A stretch of 64,000 bases of DNA from Chroococcus sp. FPU101 (GCF_017312365.1 NZ_BLJI01000022.1:1-64000), one strand, 5' to 3'. Positions 9,704-20,130 are shown, counted from the stretch's first letter. A program made the numbers and translations. The notes: generated by a model from the letters alone, not told the origin.

Positions 9704-10825
9704 ATGAATAATCAATATCTAACGATTAAAGAACTCACAGAAAATGTCGGTGGGAAAGTAACCCCCCGTATGGTACGTCACTATCACACTTTAGGGTTAA
9801 TGCCACCCGCACAACGATCATCAGGTAATTATCGTCTCTATACCCAACAAGACGCGCAACGGTTGGGGCGAATTGTCGCGCTTAAAGAACAAGGGTTCCA
9901 GCTATCCCATATTCAGCAATTACTTAAAAATGACCCTGATCTAGAGAGTAATTCGACGCTAATGATACATTTACAGAAGCAATATCAATCCGTTATCGAT
10001 CAAATTTCCCGTCTTCGACAAACGGCAGCCGCATTAGAGGGAGTTTTGGGACGCGATCAACATTGTCAAGCAAATGTACTAGCCCAACTCAAACGGCTTG
10101 ATGTAGAAACAGAAGATGGTAAGAGACAGTTAGAACAACTTTGGCAAAATCTAGACGCGGCTGTATCGTCTCATCCTGAAGCTTTCACAGAATCATTACA
10201 ACACTTATTACCTGATCTGTCTATGCGATCTGAAATTGAAATCGATCTGCTAATATCATTGGTTTTAGCCTGTGGTGATGTCAGTATCGTGAATTTTGTT
10301 AGAATGAGTCATGATGCGATCGCTGCTGCTCGTCATGCTCTTGTGGCTCAGTGTCCAATTATAGGCGATGTTAAAAGCGTTATTGCAACTCTTGATCAAA
10401 CACGATTAGCTCATCTAAAATGCCAAATTACAACAACTTTAATCAATGATCCCCATGTCACTGATGTTGTAGAAGCCGAGCGAGCTTTCTGGCAGTCTAA
10501 AACTTTACAAAATATAGAACCACAGTCTGTATTAGTAATTGGTTATGCGCCATCAGTTTTGATGTCGGTTTGTGAAGCAGTGGAACAACAACATATACAA
10601 CCTGCGTTAATTATTGGTATGCCGATCGGTTTTAGTCATGCTCCTGCCGCTAAACGTCGCTTAATGCGATCGGGTGTTCCTTATATTACCATTGATCGAA
10701 CCCTCGGCGGTGGTCTTTTAGCCGCAGTCACACTAAATGCTTTGGCTAGATCTGTGATTGAAAAGCCAAACTGTCATTGTTATCTTAAATCTAATGAGGC
10801 TAATGATTTAATTTATGGAGGTTAG
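9704..10825 (+). CDS. coaR: cobalt-responsive MerR-type activator with a precorrin-isomerase-like domain
   Basis: A 373-residue regulator. Residues 1-75 form a MerR winged helix (YLTIKELTENVGGKVTPRMVRHY and SSGNYRLY), followed by a helical linker. Residues about 170-350 resemble CobH/CbiC precorrin-8X methylmutase (VLVIGYAPSVLMSVCEAVEQ, then PALIIGMPIGFSHA and LGGGLLAAVTLNALARS). A Cys-His-Cys motif (CHCYL) sits just before the end. This fusion and the CHC motif are those described for Synechocystis CoaR, which activates coaT on sensing cobalt. The last 12 residues after CHCYL are an extension whose codons run into the 3' end of the convergent tRNA-Ala gene. Confidence 0.93.
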   Translation: MNNQYLTIKELTENVGGKVTPRMVRHYHTLGLMPPAQRSSGNYRLYTQQDAQRLGRIVALKEQGFQLSHIQQLLKNDPDLESNSTLMIHLQKQYQSVIDQISRLRQTAAALEGVLGRDQHCQANVLAQLKRLDVETEDGKRQLEQLWQNLDAAVSSHPEAFTESLQHLLPDLSMRSEIEIDLLISLVLACGDVSIVNFVRMSHDAIAAARHALVAQCPIIGDVKSVIATLDQTRLAHLKCQITTTLINDPHVTDVVEAERAFWQSKTLQNIEPQSVLVIGYAPSVLMSVCEAVEQQHIQPALIIGMPIGFSHAPAAKRRLMRSGVPYITIDRTLGGGLLAAVTLNALARSVIEKPNCHCYLKSNEANDLIYGG

Positions 10826-10888
10826 CGGACTCGAACCGCTGACATCCTGCTTGCAAAGCAGGCGCTCTACCAACTGAGCTAAACCCCC
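10816..10888 (-). tRNA. tRNA-Ala(UGC)
   Basis: A 73-nt cloverleaf on the minus strand. The acceptor stem GGGGGTT pairs with AACCTCC and includes the G3-U70 pair that marks alanine tRNAs. The D-arm is GCTC...GAGC, the anticodon stem-loop CCTGC-TTTGCAA-GCAGG has anticodon UGC, and the T-arm is GCGG-TTCGAGT-CCGC. The discriminator base is A and CCA is not encoded. Its last ten bases overlap the final codons and stop of coaR, which is read from the other strand. Confidence 0.97.
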
Positions 10889-10963
10889 GTGAGGCTTTTT
10901 TGAATCGCCTTTGCTATTATACACATATCCCTAAATAAAAATCAATACCTTTTTTCAAATTCC

Positions 10964-11830
10964 ATGACTCAAGTTGTCGCCACTTTTTATAAATTTGTTG
11001 ATTTGCCCGACTACCAAGAAAAACAAGCCTCTTTACTCAATTATTGCCAAACTCATCAGGTCAAAGGTACTATCTTATTGGCATCTGAAGGAATTAATGG
11101 AACGATCGCTGCCTCTCGTCATGGAATCGATCAAGTTTTATTGTACTTAAAATCCGATCCGCGTTTAGCAGATCTTACTCATCGGGAATCAAGTGCGACA
11201 GAACCACCCTTTGAACGGATGAAAGTTAAACTTAAAGAAGAAATTGTAACCCTCGGAGTCAGTGAAGTTAACCCCAATGAACAGGTAGGAACCTATGTTA
11301 CACCGCAAGAGTGGAATAATTTAATTGAAGATCCAGACGTATTAGTGATCGACACCCGCAACAGTTATGAAGTCGATATCGGAACCTTTAAAAATGCAAT
11401 GAACCCGAATACTCATTCATTTCGAGAATTTCCCGACTATGTAAACCATCACCTTAACCCAAATCAATACAAAAAAGTTGCTATGTTTTGTACTGGAGGC
11501 ATACGCTGTGAGAAAGCCTCATCTTTTATGCTAAAACAAGGATTTGCTGAAGTTTATCACCTCAAAGGCGGGATATTGAAATATTTAGAAGAAATAACGC
11601 CAGATGAAAGTTTATGGGAAGGGGAATGTTTTGTCTTTGATGAACGAGTTGCAGTCACACATGGTTTAGCGCAAGGAAGTCATGAAATGTGTCTAGCTTG
11701 TGGACATCCTATTAATGATACTGATCAAACGTCGCCACACTACGAAGATGGCATATCTTGTCCATACTGCTACGAAAGTCTAACACCCGAAAAATATGCT
11801 CGTCAACAAGCGAGAAAACAACAACAGTAA
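10964..11830 (+). CDS. trhO: tRNA uridine(34) hydroxylase, rhodanese family
   Basis: A 288-residue protein of the YceA/TrhO family. TrhO uses O2 to hydroxylate uridine 34 in certain tRNAs, the first step towards 5-methoxyuridine-type modifications. The N-terminal acylphosphatase-like domain ([20 protein letters not shown], then SEGINGTIA) is followed by a rhodanese domain. Its catalytic loop [11 protein letters not shown] holds the active Cys near residue 177. The C-terminus has a Cys-rich segment (CLACGHPI and CPYCYE) that may bind zinc. It is not co-directional with the neighbouring tRNA-Ala gene. Confidence 0.92.
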   Translation: MTQVVATFYKFVDLPDYQEKQASLLNYCQTHQVKGTILLASEGINGTIAASRHGIDQVLLYLKSDPRLADLTHRESSATEPPFERMKVKLKEEIVTLGVSEVNPNEQVGTYVTPQEWNNLIEDPDVLVIDTRNSYEVDIGTFKNAMNPNTHSFREFPDYVNHHLNPNQYKKVAMFCTGGIRCEKASSFMLKQGFAEVYHLKGGILKYLEEITPDESLWEGECFVFDERVAVTHGLAQGSHEMCLACGHPINDTDQTSPHYEDGISCPYCYESLTPEKYARQQARKQQQ

Positions 11831-11846
11831 TAAGAATGTTATAGTG

Positions 11847-11868
11847 ATAGGACTTTTGAAAGTCCTAT
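11847..11868. repeat. perfect 22-base inverted repeat
   Basis: ATAGGACTTT at 11847-11856 and AAAGTCCTAT at 11859-11868 are separated by TG. It lies 16 bases after the trhO stop and 30 bases before the next start. No T-run follows, so it may be an intercistronic hairpin or processing site rather than an efficient terminator. Confidence 0.6.
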
Positions 11869-11898
11869 TGGTTAAATGTGTGAGAGGGTGAGCGTCAG

Positions 11899-12615
11899 AT
11901 GCAAGTCAGTCCAAAAAGTAAAATTATTAGTAGCGTATTACCACCTGCTATCAAATTTTGGTTACGATCGCAAGTTGAACAAATTGAAGAATTAGATCTC
12001 CGTATCACTGGGCAAGATGGACAAATTATCAAAGGTTATATCCCTAGTGTATCTTTATCGAGTCACAAAGCAGTTTATCGAGGTTTACATCTACGCAAAC
12101 TGAACTTACAAGGGGATAATATACGAATTAATATCGGACAAGTTCTTAAAGGAAAACCTCTACAATTATTAGAACCCATCCCCATTACTGGAGAAATTCG
12201 ATTCGTTGAAGAAGATATTAATACTTCTTTGTCTTCTCCTTTACTATCAAATGCCTGTATAGATTTATTAATTTTACTCTTAAAGTTTCAGGGCATAAAA
12301 GACGCAAAAGCTTTGTTATCCGCCTATCAGATAGAATGGCAAAAAGTGACGATGGGCGATAATCTATTTACCTTAGAGGGTTTCAGTATCGATCAACAGG
12401 GTAATAAATCACCTCTAAAAATTAGTGCAGGATTAAAACTAGAACCCCCAAATATCCTCTGGTTCTTTCCGAAAACCATTCAACTGATGCCTGAATTTTC
12501 TCACGTGACTTTCCAAGCATTTCAAATTGATTTAGGAACCGATGTCGCTTTAGAGAAAATTAATTTAACAGAAGGATTATTAATCTGTTATGGTCAGGTC
12601 ATGATTAGAAATTAA
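11899..12615 (+). CDS. DUF2993 domain-containing protein
   Basis: A 238-residue protein of the DUF2993 family (LmeA-like). It has the pattern EELDLRITGQDGQIIKGYIP followed by LSSHKAVYRGLHLRKLNLQG and later QGNKSPLKISAGLKLEPPNI. These are the amphipathic strands of a lipid-binding-like elongated fold. There is no clear signal peptide, so it is probably cytoplasmic or peripherally membrane-bound in this form. Its role in cyanobacteria is not known. It sits 68 bases after trhO in the same direction with an inverted repeat between them, so co-transcription is possible. Confidence 0.75.
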   Translation: MQVSPKSKIISSVLPPAIKFWLRSQVEQIEELDLRITGQDGQIIKGYIPSVSLSSHKAVYRGLHLRKLNLQGDNIRINIGQVLKGKPLQLLEPIPITGEIRFVEEDINTSLSSPLLSNACIDLLILLLKFQGIKDAKALLSAYQIEWQKVTMGDNLFTLEGFSIDQQGNKSPLKISAGLKLEPPNILWFFPKTIQLMPEFSHVTFQAFQIDLGTDVALEKINLTEGLLICYGQVMIRN

Positions 12616-12866
12616 AATAATTAATCCCTTTTGTTGATGTCATTGACCTAAAATCGCAGTTTTCTAAATTTTCTTGTTCTAGATTATATTAATGCTGTTT
12701 TGATAGTTGACTCTTGAAAACTAATCTATCATTGTTTAATCATCAACTTGGAAAGAAGGCAAGATCAGTCTAATTGTGCCGTCATTATATCCATACTATT
12801 AAAAGCACCTGTAATAACAATAGCAAAGATAGAAAGACGACTCACATTTTTAGACAGATCGTGAAA

Positions 12867-14561
12867 CTACAGCTTTTTTAAAACCGATTTGGCAGTAGAT
12901 TTGAGAGCATCCCCTACATCCGCTAGTTTTTGAGTGATCGGTTTTTGCTTTTGGAGAAAAACATGAGCGCAGTTTCTTCCTGGCATTCCAGAAATTGACC
13001 CGCCTGGATGAGTCCCTGCACCTGTCAGAAATAATCCTTCAATGGGAGTTTGATAATTTGCTAATTCTGGCAGAGGACGGAAAAACATCATTTGATCGAA
13101 GGTCATATCTAAATGGTAGTAATTCCCCTTGAGGACTCCTATTCGTTCTTCTAATTCTGGAGGGCTTTCCACGCGACGAGCGATAATAGCAGATTTGAGG
13201 TTTGGGGCGTAGTCGGCGAGTTTTTCAAGAACGCGATCGGCCACTCGCTCTTTTAGTTCCTCCGTCCATCCCGTTCCCTTCATTCCAGTCCCTTCGGCTC
13301 CCGCTATTTGATAGGGGGCAAAGAATTCAATCCACAGAGTATGTTTTCCTTCAGGTGCTAGGGTAGGATCAAGTACGCTTGGTACCACCACATACATTGA
13401 TGGATCGTCAAGGGGAATTCTACCGATTTCTGGCTCAGTATGGGCAAGCTCAACCTGAGTCACAGAATCAGCAATTAACACGGCACCAATGAGATACTCG
13501 TCTTGATGGTTATGATTGATAAAACGCGGGGGTTCACTCAAAGCACAGTCAATCTTCAAAATGGCTTCATTGTGATTCGTGATGCGACGATCAACCCGTT
13601 CTCGTAACTTGGGATCAGCTTTATCGACATCCCAAGGATCGATCAACTGCAAAAACAATCGCTTGGCATCTAGGCTAGAAATAACCCCTTTAGGAGCGCG
13701 ATATTCTTGACCATTGGTTAGTTCTACACCAACTGCACGACCATCGTTAATTAAAACCCGTTTAACCGCTTGCTCCGTCAGGATCACTCCGCCTAAACTT
13801 TGGACACACCTAACCAAAGCGGCGGATAAAGCCCCTGTTCCTCCTTTTGGACGTGCCATCCCTGGATGATGACGCAAGCTCATCATCATTGAGCCAACGG
13901 TCATGGTTTTTTGAGAGGGTGGTGAGCTTAGTTCTGATGCGAGTCTAGCTAAAGGAGCTTTGAGAAATTCTGAATCAAAGTACTCGTTAATTAAATCAAG
14001 TGGACTGGTCAACATTGTCCGTACTAAGTCCAGTGTTTCATCACTTGACCCCACTAAAGAAAAGAGATCTTTTAGTTGAGAGAACTTATAATTGCCTGCC
14101 ATATCTAAGATCGATTTTGGCGGAGCATTAAACACGGGTGCGACTGCACTAATTAGCCGTTGCCAAAAGTCGTTAAATTCTTGGTATTTTTTAGCATCAC
14201 GAGCATTGTAGCGGGCAATTTCAGCACAGGTTTTTTCCACTGAGCGATGGGCTAAAAAATATTGACCATTGGGGTTAGGACAAAACACAACGGGGTCACA
14301 GAAAAGATATTCTAACCCGTATTTATTTAACTCTAGCTCTTGAACGACTGGGCCAAGATGAATAAATACATGATCGATCGCACAAGGACTAAATTTAAAA
14401 TTGGGAGCCGCATCAGGCATCAATTCTTCTGTTGTTGCTGCACCCCCTGGAATACTTCGTCTTTCAAGTAACAACACCCGATACCCTGCTTTGAGCAAAT
14501 AGGCAGCACATACAAGTCCATTATGTCCTGCACCGATAATCACTACATCATAATCTTCCAT
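12867..14561 (-). CDS. crtO: CrtO-type beta-carotene ketolase
   Basis: A 564-residue FAD-dependent oxidoreductase of the phytoene-desaturase-like superfamily. Its N-terminal dinucleotide fold is VVIIGAGHNGLVCAAYLL at residues 6-23, with VLLLERR and PGGAATTEELMP following. Blocks such as CAIDHVFIHLGPV, LEYLFCDPVVFCPN, RPKGGTGALSAALV and the C-terminal GAGTHPGGSISGMPGRNC match Synechocystis CrtO (slr0088) as I recall it. That enzyme introduces a keto group into beta-carotene to make echinenone, the pigment used by the orange carotenoid protein. It is 44 bases downstream of an SDR gene on the same strand, probably one operon. Confidence 0.9.
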   Translation of the reverse strand: MEDYDVVIIGAGHNGLVCAAYLLKAGYRVLLLERRSIPGGAATTEELMPDAAPNFKFSPCAIDHVFIHLGPVVQELELNKYGLEYLFCDPVVFCPNPNGQYFLAHRSVEKTCAEIARYNARDAKKYQEFNDFWQRLISAVAPVFNAPPKSILDMAGNYKFSQLKDLFSLVGSSDETLDLVRTMLTSPLDLINEYFDSEFLKAPLARLASELSSPPSQKTMTVGSMMMSLRHHPGMARPKGGTGALSAALVRCVQSLGGVILTEQAVKRVLINDGRAVGVELTNGQEYRAPKGVISSLDAKRLFLQLIDPWDVDKADPKLRERVDRRITNHNEAILKIDCALSEPPRFINHNHQDEYLIGAVLIADSVTQVELAHTEPEIGRIPLDDPSMYVVVPSVLDPTLAPEGKHTLWIEFFAPYQIAGAEGTGMKGTGWTEELKERVADRVLEKLADYAPNLKSAIIARRVESPPELEERIGVLKGNYYHLDMTFDQMMFFRPLPELANYQTPIEGLFLTGAGTHPGGSISGMPGRNCAHVFLQKQKPITQKLADVGDALKSTAKSVLKKL

Positions 14562-14605
14562 TTTTTTTCCTTAAAGTTCGTAAATCACACCAGAACAATC
14601 TCGAT

Positions 14606-15625
14606 CTAAGTTCGTACCCCATTTTTAAAGGCTTGTACTGCCAGTATTCCTAATGCTAGAGACCCTAATGCGATCGCACTCCACTGGGCTTTAGGATTTT
14701 TGGTCAACCAGTCTGTAAAACTGGGTATTGTCAAATGACTAAAATCACCTTCAACGTGGTCATAGCCTTGAATTGGGGCATAAAGGTTATTTGGTGCGTC
14801 CTCTGATTTTGGCTCATTGGTACGTTGTCCTGCAAAGCCGATGAGCAGTAATAAGTTATCGACTAGAGACGGCGAAATACGTTGCAGTAAATCTAATACT
14901 CTGCCAACATCACCCACGATGTAGTTACGAGTTGGATGTTGAGCGACATAAAGAATCGCATCGGCGACCAGACTTGGTGAATAGTACGGTGGTACTCCAG
15001 TCGGTTTTACGCCTAGTTTAGTCAGAGCTTTGTTGTAAAAAGGAGTATTAATGACAGCAGGTAGGATACTCGTTACACTAATCGGGATGCCCTCATGCTG
15101 TAGCTCAACCCGTAAAGAGTCCAGAAAGCCCTCAATACCGTGTTTTGCAGAAGAATAGGCACTTTGTAGGGGAAGACTGCGCCGACCTTCCACAGAAGAG
15201 ACGTGAATTAATGCGCCACGTCCAGTTTGTTTTAAATAAGGTAGTGCAGCCATTGCTCCGTAAACTTGTCCCATCAAGTCAACTTGAATCACGCGCTCAA
15301 ACTCTTGGGGTGTGATTTGATCAAATGGGGCCAAAATACTGGTAGCGGCTGCGTGTACCCAAGTATCGAGTCGTCCGTATTGAGTTACTACTAGATCTGC
15401 GATCGCTTTTACTGATTCAAAGTTCGAGACATCAGCAACGATGGAAATTGCTTCACCCCCACCCTGTCGGATCTCCTCTACTAAAGAGTTTAATCCAGAT
15501 TCAGAACGAGCAGCAACCACCAATTTTGCGCCGCGCTGACCAAATTTCAGGGCTGTTTCGCGCCCAATACCACTGGAAGCACCGACGACGGCGACTACCT
15601 GCTGGTCAATTGATTTTAGCTGCAT
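14606..15625 (-). CDS. short-chain dehydrogenase/reductase
   Basis: A 339-residue SDR oxidoreductase. The cofactor motif is VVGASSGIG at residues 13-21 and the active site is YSSAKHGIEG with the usual Ser about 13 residues earlier (HVSSVEGRR). The Arg in VAARSES suggests NADP(H). The last 70 residues extend beyond the SDR core and end in a hydrophobic helix (WSAIALGSLALGILAVQAF), so the enzyme may be anchored to a membrane. It has a clear GGAG ribosome-binding site and is followed after 44 bases by crtO. A carotenoid or lipid aldehyde/ketone substrate is therefore a reasonable guess but unproven. Confidence 0.85.
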   Translation of the reverse strand: MQLKSIDQQVVAVVGASSGIGRETALKFGQRGAKLVVAARSESGLNSLVEEIRQGGGEAISIVADVSNFESVKAIADLVVTQYGRLDTWVHAAATSILAPFDQITPQEFERVIQVDLMGQVYGAMAALPYLKQTGRGALIHVSSVEGRRSLPLQSAYSSAKHGIEGFLDSLRVELQHEGIPISVTSILPAVINTPFYNKALTKLGVKPTGVPPYYSPSLVADAILYVAQHPTRNYIVGDVGRVLDLLQRISPSLVDNLLLLIGFAGQRTNEPKSEDAPNNLYAPIQGYDHVEGDFSHLTIPSFTDWLTKNPKAQWSAIALGSLALGILAVQAFKNGVRT

Positions 15626-15943
15626 TCGATAACTCCTTCTTGTGGTGATCTTGATTAGCGGTTTCTTACTTGTGCGGCGATGTCTGGATTATTCATGACA
15701 AAGCGATCGTCCACTATCTGTGATTTTGCGCTCCTTCTTCTATTAAAAATAAGTTGACAATTTTTTTATCTTTCTCAAGAGGTAAATTAAGAAGTTGTGG
15801 TCATTTTTAGTACCAAATACCGAAGTTAAAGTAAAGTTGCGACTGATCAATTGATTAATAATTTGTTTTGTGTTAATCAAACAAAATTTCCAGCCACTAA
15901 AGGAAGCAACTGGAAACGGTAGAAAATGTCCAAAGTTTAAATA
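15626..15943. other. intergenic region upstream of the SDR-crtO pair
   Basis: 318 bases between the SDR start and the end of the P-type ATPase gene. It holds the GGAG ribosome-binding site of the SDR gene at its left edge and otherwise mixed AT-rich sequence. No open frame, tRNA, strong terminator or repeat was found. Confidence 0.5.
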
Positions 15944-18742
15944 TTATTGCGCTCGTTTGGCGAGAAATAATCGATAGACTAGCTTTTCTGCCTCGATCCA
16001 GACAAACATCAAAGCACTAAAACCAAAACAAATGGCTAATTCTGTTCCATCGAGAACATGAGTCCCAAAGAAATTCCGTAAGGGTTCAACATAAATTAGA
16101 AGTAACTGTAAGACTGTTGTAAATACCACTGCTGCCAAAACATAGGGATTAGAAAATGGATTCATTTGGATGGTAAGCCGAGTATCCGAGCGAATGGCTA
16201 AAGCATGGCCCATTTGAGCTAAACATAATGTCGTGAAAACCATCGTTTTCCAACGTTGGTCGTTACCTGGTGTATTTTGAGCGTGAAAGTAAGCCCATTC
16301 CATCAAAATAATCGTTAAAATGGCGAACACAATGCCAATACGCACCATGTATAAGCCTAAGCCCCTCGAAAAAATACTTTCTTTAGGACTGTAAGGCAGA
16401 CGCTGCATGACATTCGGTTCGGCGGGTTCCATCGCTAGGGCTAAAGCGGGTAAACCATCCGTAACTAAGTTCATCCACAAGATTTGTAGAGGAGACAGGG
16501 GAACGCCACCTAAGCCTAAGATGGGTGCTGCTGCAATTACTAGAACTTCACCAATATTACTACCGAGAATATATTTAATAAAGCGTCGAATATTATCATA
16601 AACAACCCGACCTTCTTCAGTTGCAGCTACGATCGTTGCAAAGTTATCATCGAGTAAAATCATGTCACTGGCTTCTTTACTGACATCAGTTCCTGTAATA
16701 CCCATTGCAATACCGATATCGGCTTGTTTAAGTGCAGGTGCATCATTAACCCCATCTCCCGTCATCGCTACAAATTTTCCCTGTTTTTGTAAAGCTTGGA
16801 CGATGCGGAGTTTGTGTTCTGGAGATACTCGCGCATAGACGCTAACATGATCTACTTCTTTTTCTAAGTCGGTTTGAGAGAGTTTTTCTAATTCTTGCCC
16901 TGTTAGAACAAGGTCGCTAGGTTGAGCAATTCCTAAATCATAAGCGATCGCTTTAGCGGTTAATTGGTGATCTCCAGTGATCATAATTGGACGAATTCCC
17001 GCTTCACGACAGCGCAAGACCGCCTCCCTAACTTCTTTGCGGGGTGCATCGAGCATTCCTATTAAACCTAACCAAACGAGTTGACTTTCTGCTTCTTCTG
17101 CGGTTTCAATGTCTGGAATGTTTGCCACTGGACGATAGGCAAAACCCAACACCCGTAAGCCATTTCCCGCCATTTGATTATTCTGCTCTAAAATTTGGTT
17201 GCGTTGTGCGTCTGTTATTGGAACGAGTTTCTCGCCTTGTTGGATGGATGTACACCGTTCTAAAACTAATTCTGGTGAACCTTTACTAAACAGAATATAG
17301 TCTACGCCTTTATCCCAATCTTCTGAGTCTTGACAAATGACACTCATTCGCTTGCGTTCTGAAGAAAAAGGAATTTCACCGACACGGGGCATCGTTTGAT
17401 TTAAAGTTTCTCGATAAAAACCGCCTTTTCCTGCGAGGGTCAGTAACGCGCCTTCTGTTGGATCGCCTAAAATCGTCCAGTCTCCCTGCTGTTGCTGTAA
17501 AATCGCGTCATTACACAGAACACACTCTTTGAGGAGTCGATCAACTTCGAGTTGTGCAGTGGCATTATAGGGGGTAGTAGCACTCTGAAATTCTCCGACG
17601 GGTGCGTATCCATCCCCCGTGACTTTTAGGCTAAAACTGAGGGTTTCGATCTGCTGCACGACCATTTTATTCTGAGTCAGGGTTCCTGTTTTATCAGAAC
17701 AAATGTTCGTAACCGATCCTAATGTTTCTACGGCAGGAAGTTTACGGATGAGGGCGTTTCGTCTTACCATGCGCTGTGTACCGATGGCTAGGGTGACGGT
17801 GACGACGGCGGGTAAACCTTCTGGAACGACGGCGACTGCCATACTCAAAGAAGTTTCTAATAGATTTTCAAACTGACCCCAACCCGATCTCAGTACACCA
17901 CCTAATACTACTACTGCGACTAAAAGCAAGGCTCCCGATACTAAAACATTACCTAACTGACTCATTCTTTGTTGTAGAGGAGTGGGTTCAGTTTCGACGG
18001 CTTGCAGCATGGCGGCGATCTTTCCGATCTCGGTTTCCATTGCTGTTTTAGTAACAACAACTTTTCCTCTACCTTGTACTACTTCGGTTCCTTGATAAAC
18101 GAGATTAACGCGATCGCCTAATGAGGCATCTTCTTCGAGTAAACGGTTTGCTTGTTTGGTGACTGCTTCTGCTTCCCCTGTTAAAGCTGCTTCTCTAACT
18201 TGTAGGTTTTGTGCTTCGATTAACCGTCCATCAGCCGCTATTTGTACGCCTGCTTCTAGCAACATAATATCGCCTGGTACCAGTTCTTTGGCTGCTACTT
18301 CTAAGGGGTTTCCATTGCGAATCACTCGCACTTTGGGAGAGGAGAGCTTTTTCAGGGCGGCTAAAGCTTTTTCTGCTCTACTTTCTTGTAAATATCCCAA
18401 AATCCCATTTAGAATAACAATGGCAAAAATAGCTACTGCATCTTTGGGAAAAACAGCTTTTTTTAGATCCAATACGGCTGAGACAACCGCTACTAGGATC
18501 AGCATCACTAGCATAATGTTAGTGAACTGCTCCCACAAAATTTCTAAAGTTGTTCTGCCTTTTCCTTCTTGAAGTTCATTTAACCCATAATACTGTTGTC
18601 TAGATACAATTTTTTCTGATGATAAGCCTTTTTCTGAATCACTTTCTAGACTATCTATGGCCTGTTCAGCCGTCAAATTATGCCACGCTTGTAGGGAATT
18701 TGGGAACTGATGGGAAGGATTAGAAGTTATCGGAAAGGTCAT
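15944..18742 (-). CDS. P2-type cation ATPase (PacL-like, probable Ca2+ pump)
   Basis: A 932-residue P-type ATPase of the Ca2+/H+ or Na+/K+ superfamily. The N-terminal cation-ATPase domain ([16 protein letters not shown]) is followed by actuator TGE ([12 protein letters not shown]), helix 4 [12 protein letters not shown], phosphorylation site [13 protein letters not shown] near residue 350, and hinge [13 protein letters not shown]. The PEGLP signature in helix 4 is typical of SERCA-type Ca2+ pumps, and [20 protein letters not shown] in helix 6 supports P2A. It is similar to cyanobacterial PacL. K+ or Na+ transport by relatives cannot be excluded. It stands alone on the minus strand. Confidence 0.9.
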   Translation of the reverse strand: MTFPITSNPSHQFPNSLQAWHNLTAEQAIDSLESDSEKGLSSEKIVSRQQYYGLNELQEGKGRTTLEILWEQFTNIMLVMLILVAVVSAVLDLKKAVFPKDAVAIFAIVILNGILGYLQESRAEKALAALKKLSSPKVRVIRNGNPLEVAAKELVPGDIMLLEAGVQIAADGRLIEAQNLQVREAALTGEAEAVTKQANRLLEEDASLGDRVNLVYQGTEVVQGRGKVVVTKTAMETEIGKIAAMLQAVETEPTPLQQRMSQLGNVLVSGALLLVAVVVLGGVLRSGWGQFENLLETSLSMAVAVVPEGLPAVVTVTLAIGTQRMVRRNALIRKLPAVETLGSVTNICSDKTGTLTQNKMVVQQIETLSFSLKVTGDGYAPVGEFQSATTPYNATAQLEVDRLLKECVLCNDAILQQQQGDWTILGDPTEGALLTLAGKGGFYRETLNQTMPRVGEIPFSSERKRMSVICQDSEDWDKGVDYILFSKGSPELVLERCTSIQQGEKLVPITDAQRNQILEQNNQMAGNGLRVLGFAYRPVANIPDIETAEEAESQLVWLGLIGMLDAPRKEVREAVLRCREAGIRPIMITGDHQLTAKAIAYDLGIAQPSDLVLTGQELEKLSQTDLEKEVDHVSVYARVSPEHKLRIVQALQKQGKFVAMTGDGVNDAPALKQADIGIAMGITGTDVSKEASDMILLDDNFATIVAATEEGRVVYDNIRRFIKYILGSNIGEVLVIAAAPILGLGGVPLSPLQILWMNLVTDGLPALALAMEPAEPNVMQRLPYSPKESIFSRGLGLYMVRIGIVFAILTIILMEWAYFHAQNTPGNDQRWKTMVFTTLCLAQMGHALAIRSDTRLTIQMNPFSNPYVLAAVVFTTVLQLLLIYVEPLRNFFGTHVLDGTELAICFGFSALMFVWIEAEKLVYRLFLAKRAQ

Positions 18743-19002
18743 AGCAATATTTAACAGTTAGCAGCAGGTTTTTACAGGAATTTAGCTAATTATTCTATAA
18801 ATGTTAGACTTAATTCTTCTATTCTTTTAGAATTTAAAAATCTTTTATAGATAGTACTTGCTTTAGCTATTTTAACTGTATATTTAATCAATTTAGATTT
18901 ATTTTACAAAATTTAAAAGTAAATTTATCTTAAGGTTACTTTATTTTAGTAATTTATACTTATTATGTTATCTTAAGGAACATTTGAAATAGAAAATAAT
19001 AA

Positions 19003-19713
19003 TTATTGAGCCTGAAGAATTAAGATAAAAGCTTCTTTAGCAGCAGCTTGTTCTGCGGCTTTTTTAGAACGACCTTTACCTGCTCCCAATTTTTGATTAT
19101 TCATCCAAACTTCAGCGATAAATCGTTCTTCTTCATGGATAAAATTTACGACTTCTTGTACCTGATAAATTGGCAACTTTTTGTATTGTGCTTGCGTCCA
19201 TTCTTGCAGTGCATCTTTATAATTTTGTCGGGCTGGATCTTGCAAAATTTCGGTTGCTTTAATTTGTAAATGCTCATCCAACCAAGGGCGGACTAATTCC
19301 ATAGTATGGGTGCTAAGATATAATGCACCTAAAATAGCTTCAAACGCATCTGCTAAACGAGATATTTTTCCTTCTTTATCTAGGGCGGCACTACTTGAGG
19401 CGAGTAGATAGCGTTCGATGCCATAGCGTTCGGCAATTTCTGCTAGACTACGATCGCTAACCATAATGGATCGTAACGCGGCAAATTCCCCAACCATCGC
19501 GTTAGGATAAGATTCTAGCAACACTTCAGCCGCCGCTAACCTCACCACTGCATCCCCAACAAATTCTAATTGTTGATAGTTTTTTTCCCTTGAAAAACTC
19601 GGATGAATTAAGGCTAAATTAAGTAGCGACCAATTAACTCGATCTGTTTTTGCTAGTCCTAATTTTTGTACTAAAGTTTGTAACTCTTTTTGCCGCCGCA
19701 CATCATCTAACAT
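19003..19713 (-). CDS. rnc: ribonuclease III
   Basis: A double-strand-specific endoribonuclease for rRNA and mRNA processing. The catalytic domain holds LEFVGDAVVRL, the RNase III signature with its acidic metal ligands, and ADAFEAILGALYLS. The C-terminal double-stranded-RNA-binding domain ends in GAGKGRSKKAAEQAAAKEAF. The frame is open to ATG at 19767, which would add 18 residues. I place the start at 19713 (MLDDVRRQKELQ) because the first ATG lies inside the mature RNase P RNA and the shorter start looks like the family's. The gene directly follows rnpB on the same strand, so the two are likely co-transcribed. Cyanobacterial genomes often hold further RNase III-type genes. Confidence 0.92.
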   Translation of the reverse strand: MLDDVRRQKELQTLVQKLGLAKTDRVNWSLLNLALIHPSFSREKNYQQLEFVGDAVVRLAAAEVLLESYPNAMVGEFAALRSIMVSDRSLAEIAERYGIERYLLASSSAALDKEGKISRLADAFEAILGALYLSTHTMELVRPWLDEHLQIKATEILQDPARQNYKDALQEWTQAQYKKLPIYQVQEVVNFIHEEERFIAEVWMNNQKLGAGKGRSKKAAEQAAAKEAFILILQAQ

Positions 19714-19755
19714 CGGTACTTGATCTATTGACCTATTTTTAAAGCTTAACAGAAG

Positions 19756-20130
19756 AGAGTTAGACATAAGCCGGGTTCTGTTCTAACCAAGATTAGTCAA
19801 TGACTAAACTTGGAGAGGAAGGTTATCTATCTAGGACATTTGTTACCAAACATCTCAAGCGGTTCTATCAACGGAACAGGAAAAAGACCAACCTTTGTTC
19901 CTCCACCTTGCTTCCAACCGGGGTTTACCGAGCCAGTATTTCACAATACTGCTGGTGCGCTCTTACCACACCTTTGCACCCTTACCAGATGAACTTTCAC
20001 TCACTGGCGGTATTTTTCTGTGGCACTTTCCTCGCGTTCACACGCACTGGGCGTTATCCAGCAAGTTTGGTCTTTCGGAAGCCCGGACTTTCCTCGGATC
20101 TTTTCAACCCGCAACCTTCTCGCTAACTCT
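19756..20130 (-). ncRNA. rnpB: RNase P RNA (rnpB)
   Basis: About 375 nt of catalytic RNA that matures tRNA 5' ends. On the minus strand it contains GAGGAAAGTCCGGGC (20081-20095 region) and, near the 3' end, ACAGAACCCGGCTTA, the two universally conserved segments that form helix P4. The ends AGAGTTAG (20130-20123) and CTAACTCT (19763-19756) form helix P1. P1 is extended by flanking sequence to 16 perfect base pairs. The 3' terminal segment contains the ATG at 19767 of the long rnc frame. Exact ends are estimated from P1. Confidence 0.95.

Noticed and set aside
12760-12866. A short GTG-started minus-strand frame of about 26 codons near 12850
   Set aside because: It is very short, has no ribosome-binding site and no recognisable product.
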